From Aradus depressus (Eukaryota > Arthropoda > Insecta > Hemiptera > Aradidae): 64,000 nucleotides of DNA. Made by a program: the position numbers and the translations under genes. A model generated the notes under the pieces. The model had not been told where the DNA came from, made no database searches, and saw only the letters and a program-made list of their open reading frames with translations. Location of the stretch: positions 15,551,079 through 15,615,078 of the forward strand of contig OY759215.1 of the NCBI GenBank assembly GCA_963662175.1. Direction: 5' to 3'. Below, piece after piece: positions 31,753 through 41,600 of the stretch (position 1 is the stretch's first letter; the number at the start of each line of letters is the position of its first letter).

Positions 31753-31908
31753 GTAGCAGGAGTGGGATGAACAAACTTAAAACTATGGGGGGAGGTAAAT
31801 TTAAATTCAAGGGGGACATACGCAGTTTGCTTGGTACAGAAATGATGACGAGATTGACAGGGGACATTGACCTACATACTAACGTTGACAATAGATGTCC
31901 CACTCCTG
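31743..31908 (+). promoter_or_regulatory. -1 ribosomal frameshift signal between gag and pol
   Basis: Slippery heptamer A AAA AAC (31743-31749) is in the correct phase (0-frame ATA AAA AAC TAA), right before the gag stop. The -1 frame is AAA AAA CTA AGT and continues open into the pol ATG at 31767. After 7 nt, caggagtggga (31757-31767) can pair over 11 bp with tcccactcctg (31898-31908), leaving a 130-nt loop. X XXY YYZ followed by a stem 5-9 nt downstream is the standard retroviral design. Function is inferred. Confidence 0.75.
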
Positions 31909-32744
31909 TAAAGGTAAAGACAGACAGTAACAACGGACTGACATTGATGAAGCTTCAAGGGTACCAAGAAGGTAGCGGTTTAGGAAGACACGGTAATGGA
32001 CGTTTGGAACCAGTTTTTATCAGCACGAGAAGACCACTTCAAGGATTAGGTTACGAGTACAAATTTTTTGATATCAGATCACCAGTTAACGTAGAATCAA
32101 TAGCAAAGACATCCTTACCAATCACTGCTAAGCAGGAAGAGCCCATCGACAAACAAACATACCCCGACAATACTATGACTGCCCCAGATCACGTAAATTC
32201 ATCAAGTATAAAAGAGGACGAAATCACAGACAGACTGACAGGGAATGAAGAAAACATAACTTTCCCAAATGACGTCAGAATATCATCTCTGATGCAGGAG
32301 TTTTCTGTCCTACTTAGAAACGAGGACGAAGTAACAGACATATCGACAGACAATGACCACATAATCCGCTACCCGACTAATGGCAACCCCACTTGTGAAG
32401 AACATCCGCAGGTGAACTTCATCAAAGACAATAGGATAACTGACATTTCGGGACTACAACAACAGACTTACAAATTTACAGAAAAACAGGCCGAAAGACA
32501 GAAACAAAACTTTGAGGTACGACACCAACAGACTACGTTAGAAATTGGCGATCAGGTGTTAGTACAATCTCTGCGGATATCCACCGGTAAGAGGGAAATA
32601 TTACTATTACTATTCTGGGAAGGACCTTATCAGATTTTAGACAAGGAAAGTCCTCAAATTTTTATTTTAGGACATCTCGGCAGCGACATAGCGGAAGGAG
32701 GAATCTTTTATACGATCTTACAGAAGCCGTGTATTAGCGGATAA
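31767..32744 (+). CDS. pol: Shortened pol: G-patch joined to integrase C-terminus
   Basis: 325 codons in the -1 frame relative to gag and open upstream of its ATG, so it is probably made as a Gag fusion. Residues ~60-97 form a G-patch (LQGYQEGSGLGRHGNGRLEP then GLGYE), a glycine-rich nucleic-acid-binding motif found next to the protease in some retroviruses and insect LTR elements. Residues ~98-228 are acidic, low in complexity, with three 'ITD' repeats (EDEITDRLTGNE, EDEVTDISTDND, DNRITDISG). From ~229 on (FTEKQAERQKQNFEVRH, GDQVLVQSL, FWEGPYQILD) it matches the C-terminal DNA-binding part of gypsy-type integrases. No protease (DTG/DSG), RT (YxDD), RNase H or DDE core is present. It is therefore the product of a large in-frame pol deletion. 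Confidence 0.8.
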   Translation: MNKLKTMGGGKFKFKGDIRSLLGTEMMTRLTGDIDLHTNVDNRCPTPVKVKTDSNNGLTLMKLQGYQEGSGLGRHGNGRLEPVFISTRRPLQGLGYEYKFFDIRSPVNVESIAKTSLPITAKQEEPIDKQTYPDNTMTAPDHVNSSSIKEDEITDRLTGNEENITFPNDVRISSLMQEFSVLLRNEDEVTDISTDNDHIIRYPTNGNPTCEEHPQVNFIKDNRITDISGLQQQTYKFTEKQAERQKQNFEVRHQQTTLEIGDQVLVQSLRISTGKREILLLLFWEGPYQILDKESPQIFILGHLGSDIAEGGIFYTILQKPCISG

Positions 32745-34498
32745 ATTTACAAGCAGGCTAGAGAAGCGCTAGGGCTCTCTTTGAGATTAACGATCTTACT
32801 TCAGCCGAGTTAGGGGGGCGATTATTGCAGACGAGATCGCGGCCCTAGAGTCAGGGAAGAGATTTGTGACGTCTCTATGGGTGTCCATCCCCAGCTATCC
32901 CAGGAACAGTTAGACAAAGTCACACACACATAAAACAGACACTATTTTTATTATTTGGGAATTATTTATTATTTTACACTAACGGCCAACACCTCATTAT
33001 ACAACAACACACAAAGAATCACACATACACATTTATTGGGGACACGGGATTTATTATTTAGTTATTTTTTTTTGTAAATAGGATAAGGCAGACGGGGACA
33101 TTCTGGCCCTCCCCTGGGGCTTAACATCGAGCATACCCCCTTTAGTCGAGCTCAAAGATTCCAAAGTGAATCGCCAGGTTGTAAATAGTATAATAAGTTA
33201 GGGTTAGTTTTTTTTTTTTAATTCTAGATATTAAGTTAGGATAATTTTTTGTTCATATATTTAGTAAGAGTATTTTTTTTAAATAGTATTAACAATTTGT
33301 TTATGATGTTGGGATAATTTAGTTTAGATAGGTTTGTGGCTTCATTTGAAATTGACATAATTGTAGGACGGGGCAGACGGTATATGGATTGGCCATCCAT
33401 GGGAATATACCTACGTATTTAAATTTGATTAGGAGACGCGGATCTGAGTAGGCTGACAGCGAGGCGATGGCACACACATTTGTAGGTAGTCACGTATGGT
33501 AAATGTACTTTCAATTGTATTTGTCTGTTTTGTTTTGTATTTTAAAATAATATTTGTATTAGTATCCGACCGTGTGTATCTATTGAAAATGTCACATTGA
33601 CCCATATTTTATCTAGTGACCATGATGGGCTATGTTAACCCAATGAGAGCCTTGTAAATATATTTGTAACATATATTCAGGTATGGACCTTACTTATTAT
33701 GATGCAGTGTCGACCACGGTAGGTCAAATGTCAATTTTGTTATTTTATTTAAGAAATCCTAGGGCAAGGTGCCGAAGCATACATGACTAAAGGGGGAGAT
33801 ATATTATAAACTGGAGGGGATAGCCAGAATTGAATATTTAATTATCGTACACACGGAGAAGGGGCCACTCCATTGATGCTTGTAGAATCCATTTAAAGGG
33901 GCGGGATTTTGTTTAATTATTTTTTTATGCCATGAACTGACTGTTGAACTGAAGAAAGGGTTTCGCTACTTGATTAATGCGGATGCAGGAATTTACATAT
34001 ATTTATGAAACTGAGATGGGATTTGAGTGGGCTTATTTTTCTATTTTATATTTCGTCGTCGTTCCGGCAGAAGGTAAATACCTGTCGAAGGCCTAAGGAG
34101 GCATATGGTTAGGGTTTGGTCAACCCAAATTTTTGTTGAAGCGGATTAGGTATATGGGAATTCAGTTGAAACATTGTCGAGGCGTGGGGCCTTTTTGGAT
34201 GTTTTAACTAGTCAGTGAATGTATGCTAGAAATAGAATCATCGTTATTTGCCAATGGAGAGGGTTAACTCCAAGAAGTACAGCGTAAAGTAAAATCATGC
34301 TTTGGTCACGCATGCATAGGCAAGCCATGCCGATTCGAAAGGAAATTTAAAATCATGTTTTGGTCACGCATGATAATGAGGTCGATACCTGAGTATTTGG
34401 TTAAGTGTATATGCTCAGTGAACGAGCAAGTGTTAAGTGAAACTAATAAAATATGTGACTTCCAATGGTCATTTAGCCGACATATTTTATTTTAACGG
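32745..34498 (+). other. LTR-element 3' internal region, non-coding
   Basis: About 1.75 kb between the pol stop and the polypurine tract with no open frame of note on either strand and no env-like signal or membrane segments. A repeated phrase 'aaaatcatgctttggtcacgcatg' / 'aaaatcatgttttggtcacgcatg' occurs at about 34290 and 34350. It could be a former env or an untranslated packaging or expression region. Confidence 0.6.
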
Positions 34499-34511
34499 GA
34501 ACGGGGGATAT
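34494..34511 (+). promoter_or_regulatory. Polypurine tract candidate
   Basis: aacgggaacgggggatat directly before the 3' LTR: purine-rich with a G5 run, the expected site for plus-strand priming. Confidence 0.7.
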
Positions 34512-35636
34512 TGTAGCATGTCTACCCTATAGATAATGCTCAGAACTGGCGATGTCTATGAGAGGATCGCGATCGCTAGGAGCAAAGTATGGGTTGTGTG
34601 GTGTTGAATAAACGAGAATTGCATTTGGAAGAGAATGCTCGGAACCAATGATGCCTGCGAGAGAATCGCGATCGCTGGGAGCGAAAATAAAGAATAATAG
34701 AGACACAATGGAAAGGAAGCCAAGATAATTGTCTACATCCGGTGTATAAGGAATAAGCAGTAAAGGTTTTTTTTTCTTACTCCAGGTTTTCACACAACTA
34801 GAGGCAGATGTTAATTGGTAATATGCGATTGGCTGGAAATAAAATGGGCGGAGTCCGACGACCAATCAAGCCTCGAGAACTGTCCCCTACCACGGTCAGA
34901 TATCGGAAGCCACTCCCCGTTTTACTCATTCTTTGCTCATGTCTTGGTGGATCACCACGTATCTTTTCTATAAGTAAAGTTTAGTTTGAATATGTGAAAT
35001 TACTAACAGTCTTCGTTCATGTCTTGGGTGATCACCACGTATCTTTTCTATAAGTAATATCAGTTTGAATATGTGAATTAGTCGTAGAGACACACTTTGA
35101 TTTTGGACGGTGCAAAGTCAGTGGGGGTGTAACTTCTGGTGTGCCCTCGAAACTACGCAGATCTTCAGGGACTATGTGAATAGACGATTTCTACGGGAAG
35201 TCCAGAAAGGGTGATCACGCCGTCATTCGCCATGGATATCGTATCGAGGTACCTCGTAATTAAGTTATAATTCAGTCCTTCAGACACACGGCCAAATTAT
35301 ATATATATTCAATTGTTGTTTTGTAAATATGTTCTCATTAAAATAAATATGTTAAAGTTATAGGTTTGATTCATTTCATTCCCCCCCCCCCCCCCCCCCC
35401 CACTCATGCTTCTTCTGGTTGACAACAGTAATTAATTATTGTTAATTACTGATGTCAACTAACCGTTAGGATCTTGTAACCGTTCTTCCCGTGGGAGTGC
35501 TTTCAGCTATTCAGGCATTGTTTAATTAAAGTCGCGATTTAAATAATTTTCAAATTTAATAATTTTTCGATCTCAATTTTATTTATTTTATTAATTACGT
35601 GATTTGCACTCACACAGGGAGGGAAATGGTTATAAT
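34512..35636 (+). repeat. 3' LTR
   Basis: 1125 bp, the same as the 5' LTR by eye except that the C run is 21 instead of 17, which accounts for the full 4-bp length difference. The downstream flank is atatataactt. Confidence 0.95.
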
Positions 35637-35640
35637 ATAT

Positions 35641-36144
35641 ATAACTTTACCTATACAGATGGGGAAGTAAAAAAAAAAATTATTTGCCAAAATACTTCGT
35701 ATAACTTGTATAATATAAAAGTGGAAGTTATGGAACATGCAACATGATGATTCGGCGAGTATAATTAAGAATTATGGCTATACACAAGGCAGTTTTTGTT
35801 TTTGCTGTCGTTTCTATCTTCATTTAGAAGAAATTTTAACTACAGAATAATGGCACTCATATAAAATGATATATGATGGGCCTCAGGTTTCTAAGGAATT
35901 CCTTCACGGATTTCCCATTATATTGGCTCCTGCCGTCCCCTATAAATCTTTGAAGGATAAGAGATTTTTCCATTATATTTTTTTGAGTATGTACCTATGT
36001 TAAATAAATCATTAAATATTACCATTTTTTTTTTATGAACATATAACATTACGTTTACCAACATTCAAGAACTTATCAGCCTAATCTCATGAGAGTTTCA
36101 AATGAGTTATATATATATTTATATACACTATATTATATATATTT
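35641..36144. other. No gene recognised
   Basis: Starts with a scrap like the end of family B (acctatacagatggggaagta). The rest is AT-rich with no coding signature. Confidence 0.35.
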
Positions 36145-36145
36145 T

Positions 36146-36430
36146 CAGAGGTAGCGTGCCTACTGAGCTCAAATATGATACCCGGACGAGGCCCTTAGGT
36201 TTTTATCTGGGAGGTGAAAAAATCTAAACACGTCGTCCTTCTGAAGGGAGATTATGGTGGTTCCGAACCTGTACGATCTCAAGTACTCAAAAGCCCCCTG
36301 GCTTAGGTGAATAAATCTGGATAGGCAAAATTTCGGACTCCCTCAGTAGAACTGGGCTCAGCGATGAAAGAGCGCTCAAGTAGTAGGCGATATGACCTCG
36401 TAGTAAAAGAGCATGAGTCATAATAACTAA
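36146..36430 (+). mobile_element. tRNA-derived SINE copy with CT microsatellite tail
   Basis: Diverged SINE: 'cagaggtagcgtgcctactgagctc', 'tatctgggaggtgaaaa', 'gtaggcgatatgacctcgtag', 'gagtcataataactaac'. It is followed directly by (CT)n at about 36430-36447 and (AT)n. Confidence 0.75.
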
Positions 36431-36479
36431 CTCTCTCTCTCTCTCTCTAAATATATATATATTGTGGTAAAAAAAAGGT

Positions 36480-37110
36480 TTAAGTTAATAATAATTAGAT
36501 AAATAATTAATAAAATTAAACAAATAATGAAAAATAATAATTAAATAAAAAATAATAATTAAAACAAAAAGAATAAATAATAAAATTTCCAAGTAGAATT
36601 ACCACATTTCCTGTAGAAATTGTATCTCTTTTCTTTTACTAAATTTTTATTTTTACAGTAATTTTCGAAAGGGGCCCCAAGAAATATCAAAAGTTCAAGA
36701 ATTGCAATTTTTAAGAAAGTGCACATATTTAAAAAAAAAAATTAAAATAACCAACTTTTCATTTAGATTTCTAAAGAGATGCCATTTTTAATAATTTTAA
36801 ATAATATTAAATCCAATCAAAAGGTTTTCAAATTATCTTTAAAATGGGAAAATTAATAGAATAGAATTTACGAGAACAAATAGTTTGGGTTTATTTTTTT
36901 AAAATCTACATTATAAAAATTAAAAAACTAAAGATTGAAACAAACAAAAATCAACAGTACCTTCTTTGCGGATCAATTTCACCGTCAATTCACTTCTATT
37001 TAGTTCATCACATTTTAAGCCTAAACACCACTCTCCACACACTCAGACCGTCTCCATTGATCAAACCTTGACACTACACTACACACACTGAAAAAACTCA
37101 TCTTATTTCC
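36480..37110 (+). repeat. Family C repeat (LINE 3'-region-like)
   Basis: Shares 'taccacatttcctgtagaaattgtat', 'aggggccccaagaaatatcaaaagttcaag', 'aagagatgccattttt' and 'aatccaatcaaaaggtt' with 50290-50520 and 10380-10440. Its later part (caccgtcaattcacttctatttagttcatc) parallels 11000-11040. Confidence 0.55.
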
Positions 37111-37959
37111 CTTTCTAGAAATCCTATCTAGCTTTCGCCCTTTGAAGTGTATTTAATATATAAAATCCCTATAAACTAAATGGTGGTCGTTCCTTTGAAG
37201 AAATGTAACGAGAGGAGAAAGGTTCTAAGTTGCCCTACGCCCTAGACGGCTACAATTATTGTCCAACAGAAATGTTCTTTCAGGGCCTCAGCCTCCTAAC
37301 AGCCATAATGAGTCCCTCTTTCCTCTAATTACCTACCCTTTGGCAAATTTCCCTCACAACCAACTTACCACCCTTCATTCATTTCTAAGTTTTCCAGCTC
37401 TTGGAAAATCTCAACTCTGCTTCGAATCTCGTTTTTACCCCCTCCTCCCCCACTCAGCAATATGCAGCTAGAACATGGCAAATTAAGTAGGTAATAAGGT
37501 CAAAACATTTTTACTGAGTTATCATATGGATCCTCTGAATCCAGAAACTGAAAAAAAAAATATATACGATGTCGACATAATAGGACTTTCTTGTATCAAC
37601 TACATTTTTACAGATTAATCCTCCCTTTCCAGTGTATTTCAAACTGGCATTACTAGGTAAGATAGTTGCGGTTTTCTTTGTTTCATTGTACAGCGTAAAT
37701 CTTAAGAGTGACTTTCTCAGGATTTTGAGAAGAGGGGAGACGTGGACAAAAGTATTTGGTACGACTGTTACGGCCGCATCACATATGCTTATTTTCTTTG
37801 TTTTTAATCCTTTTTAATAAAAAAAAGAACCAATAATAAAAAAAAATATTTCAAAATTCTTAGCTATTTCCTACAACTTTTATTGTACAATCTTTGGAGC
37901 GCTGCTATCTCAAATATGAGGCATTTTGATAGTTGGAAATTTAATAACATTTCATCGAT
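37111..37959. other. No gene recognised
   Basis: Contains 60-70-codon plus-strand frames (37259-37471, 37632-37817) with no domain. No repeat match noted. Confidence 0.35.
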
Positions 37960-38290
37960 CAATTTTTCGATGGGATTAACCATTTTCGTTATACATATTT
38001 TCAGCCAAATCGGCCAATTGGGAGGGGGGAATTAACACAAGAAGTCGAGTGACTCCCGTTGTGAGGAATGTATCTTTAAACACCTATTAATTTTCTGCGA
38101 AATTGGCTGAATAGAAAGGAAGGATCATAGGAGGGGGCTCGAATCAAAAACCAAACTGCTGAAGTAATGAATGTATCGACGCAAAATTAAGATGATTTTT
38201 TCTTAAACAGTCGTTTGGATTTGGAGGGAGAGCGAAAACTTAGCTGTTTTCATGCTGGGAAAGCAACATTGTCATTGATTCAACTACGAC
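37960..38290 (-). repeat. Family B dispersed repeat
   Basis: Modules 'cagccaaatcggccaattggg', 'gtgaggaatgtatc', 'gctgaagtaatgaatgtatcgacgc' and terminal 'gctgggaaagcaacattgtcattgattc'. Confidence 0.6.
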
Positions 38291-38384
38291 TTTTTCTTGA
38301 CTGGATAGAAAGATAACACATAATTTTAATATACGTCAACATACGATTCACAGAAACGCGTTTAAGTGTATAATAGAATTTGAG

Positions 38385-38560
38385 TACGCCGGGGTAGCAT
38401 AGCTTACTGAGCTCAAGATCGCGGGTTCGAAACCCGACCGAGGTCCTTAGGTTTTTGGGAGGTGAAAAAAACCTTGAACGCCGTCTTTCAAATGTGAAAT
38501 TAAGCGATGGTCCCGCCTGTACTATGTCATTTACTCGTTAAAAACCCCTAAGTGAATAAA
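38385..38560 (+). mobile_element. tRNA-derived SINE copy, 3' truncated
   Basis: Head ggggtagcatagcttactgagc with B box ggttcgaaacccgaccgagg, body to 'ctcgttaaaaacccctaagtgaataaa'. Lies just downstream of the FMO gene's stop codon, in opposite orientation. Confidence 0.78.
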
Positions 38561-38590
38561 CAGGGATAGAAATAAAAGAAGTATAACGTA

Positions 38591-38605
38591 TTTATATAAT
38601 TTAAT
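38591..38605 (-). terminator. Possible polyadenylation signal of the FMO gene
   Basis: On the minus strand ATTAAA (38605-38600) and TATAAA (38596-38591) lie 22-37 nt after the TAG stop. No canonical AATAAA was seen that close. Weak call. Confidence 0.35.
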
Positions 38606-38627
38606 ATTCCATTCATAAGACAGTACT

Positions 38628-41600
38628 CTAAGTAAGAGTGTACGTTTTACTGTCAATGACACTGAACACGTTTCTTCTATATCCTTTTAAATCCTTCTTC
38701 CTTTCTTCCTGATTTCTTTCATAAATTTTAAATAATACTTCAGGTAAAGGTTGAAGGTTCCCAAGAAGTTTTATTTCCTCGCAATATTCTCTTATATAAC
38801 CACTTATCATGTGATAATTCTTCTTCGGATATCCACGTAACTTTAATTCATCTTCCCAACAGGCTGTCTCATTCAGTAGTTCTCTTTTTGATGGAAGCTT
38901 TGCTCGGCCCATTAAAATATTGATGAAACATTTCACCTGAAAATTTTTTAGATGCATTAAGCAAAAAATAAACAAAATATATTCAGTGAAATTATATAAT
39001 CAAAATGCAAAAACTAGCTTAACTATGTAGATTTCCTACAATTCCTCAAATCCTATTGTGCCAAGCCAGCGTGAATACCGAAACATTAGGTTAATGTAAG
39101 GTTCCCTAGGTCGAAGACCATACACGAAACCCTTCTACCGAGTGGTCCGTTCTGTGGTTATAGGTTCATTTTTTACGGCAATTGCTTGTCCCTTTCTTAT
39201 ATCACTGTCCGTCCGACACCTGCATACGGATTTGCCCACTCGAGAAAGAATAGAGGAAGATTCTGGGAGTGGTGGGGAGAGGTAGAGGGGTAGTGGGGAA
39301 GGCGATAGAGGGAGGGGTGGGGGACGGCCGCCATCTTGCTCTTTAGCCCGTGCCCCGAAGTCCCCTTATCTCCCCTACTAACTTGGTATGTCGACCATCA
39401 AAGATTTGGGAGAAGGAGTACCTGCTTTCGGAGCTGACCCTAATACTGAATATTTTTAGAAAATGAGTATGTCTAGGCTGTCAAAAATAAGGCCATTTCC
39501 GTTTCCTGGGCCTCAGAAGCGTCCAAGGAGGAAAACAAGAAATCTGAAGAGGCTAGGCCGCGAAAAGTGTTCCTGCAGATAAAACCCAACAGATCCCGAG
39601 GAAACACAAAATTAGGAACATCTTCAAGGAAGTGTCAGTGATATAAAGCTCCACAAAAAGACCGGCTCTGGCTAGAAAATTGTGTTTAAAAGCTACCTGC
39701 CGTCTGGGTTCAGAGCTACATGGGCCGAATAGAATGTCTTATCACGTCTGGCTGAATGCCTCATGGATGTCAAGCATAACCGTGGCCGAAAACGCGACTC
39801 ACGGCGACGGACATCAGATTATGTTTCATCAAACGAGGATTCTGTCAATGGAGCCTATCTGGGAAAGTGTTCTAGTAGTGTTTAAACAGTGAAAAACACG
39901 GAGGATTTCAACGAAAAAAATGAACCAGTTCTGACCGAGATTTGGAAGCCTGTAATAGCGTAGCTCACTGGCAAGCAGACAAGAATAGGGATCGGGTGCC
40001 AACATGACCGCACAACCTGGCGGCGGTTTAATAAACTGCGGCAAAGGGGAGGGGGCAAATTTTCTGAGTGGTCAGTGGACGGACCAATCAAGGAAATTCC
40101 TTGAAACCGCATGACTGTTATTACTCAGAAGTGAGCTGAGGTTGTCACTTTCGAGAAGAACAATCAATAACGAATTCCGAATTATGATTGGTCGTTGAAT
40201 GGATAGAGGACACGTTTGACAGCTAGTTCGTGGAAGTGAGAGAGCGCCGCAGACGACGTTCCAAGCTGTAAATTGCAGGCTCTTCATGAGGATTAGTTCA
40301 CTGTGACGTGAGGTAGGGACAACTGCATAAAATTAAAGGGTGATATCGATCGTATTGATCGATTTATATGTAGCGAAAATTTATTAGTGCGCACAATAAT
40401 AGAGTATAAAATATTGAGTTTGATAGAATATGTATATTCAGAGAAGAATCATATAACCCACCGAAACAGAATGCTGGAATCTCGACATACCTGAATTTCA
40501 AGTAATGGGAAGATAAAAGTCCTAAATGGTAACCCTATAAACGCCATAGTAGGATGAGGTATAGATATAAGCTGTTTATAGAGAGGCTGAACATAGTTAT
40601 CCTCTACAGTAATACCAGACGATTCGTTTAGGAAAGGAAAACTGAACAAATAACCTGTGAACATAAAAATAAAAATATTTTATCTGTTTTTGATTCGATT
40701 TGCATACTTAGAGCAGTTATGAACGCGAATAATTATGTGAATAATATCTTTTGTAAGGGTTCCGTAGGTCGAAGAACGTCCTTAATGATATCTCTATGTA
40801 TTACTTGTACACGATCATGTAGAACTAATGCGTTGCAGTGCCCAACGAAATTCCATTCAAGTATGAATACTTTTTTTTTTTTTTTCTATTAACTGCACTC
40901 AACCCTACACCATTCCATTGCGTTGTAGACATCATTGCATCTATACTGGAGCGAAAGCAGTATTGCTCGGCGGCCTTTCTCAACGTCGAATAAGCGTTTG
41001 ACAGAGTTTGGCATCTGGTCTTATTGTGGAAGCTTGGAGGAGTCCTTCACTACGCATTCTTCTTAATCCTAAAATCTTACTTTTCAGAAAGAACAGTTTT
41101 TGTTAGCCAGGGTATTGCTCTTTCTCTCGTGTCACCTCAAAATGCTGGCGTTCCACAAAGTCCTGGGTCCTATGCTCTACACACTGCACACTATTGCTAT
41201 CCCCACAACTCAGCACCTTTGCAGATGACACTGCTATTGCTCGACCCTCTGCCCTCATCCAGATTATCCAAGAACACCTTATATATTTTCAAAAAGTGGA
41301 GAGTGAACGTGAACGATAAGAAGTCAGTTCACATCATCTTCACTCTCCGTCGCAAAAATATCTGTCCTCTAGTGTAACTTAACAATATAATTTCATCATC
41401 AGATTTAGTTACAAACTAAGATGAGTTTTCTGAGTACGAATCATACAAGGTAGATATAGGTTGCATTTTCAAATGGGAAATCTCCATGTCTTTATAGTTA
41501 GGACTTTGTTTGTTCTAATATATTTTAAACTTCCTTCTCAACAAAATCCTAAAGAGATACAGTAGTTCAAAGAGTTTCTCCTTCCTTATCTACTTAATGT

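Larger units (their letters stand above)
28219..35636 (+). mobile_element. LTR retrotransposon (gypsy-type), defective, 7.4 kb
   Basis: Two direct LTRs (28219-29339 and 34512-35636) enclose 5.17 kb. The primer binding site follows the 5' LTR with no gap, and a G/A-rich polypurine stretch precedes the 3' LTR. ATAT lies on both outer sides (28215-28218, 35637-35640) and may be the target duplication, though the internal base next to the 3' LTR is also ATAT, so this is not certain. Coding content: gag pieces (30140-31752), a -1 frameshift signal and a shortened pol frame (31767-32744) with a G-patch and the integrase C-terminal part. Protease, RT, RNase H and the integrase core are absent. By eye the LTRs differ only in a C-tract length, so insertion is recent and mobilisation was probably in trans. 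Confidence 0.95.

Noticed and set aside
32745..34498. env gene of the LTR element
   Set aside because: No open frame, signal peptide or membrane anchor can be read on the plus strand.
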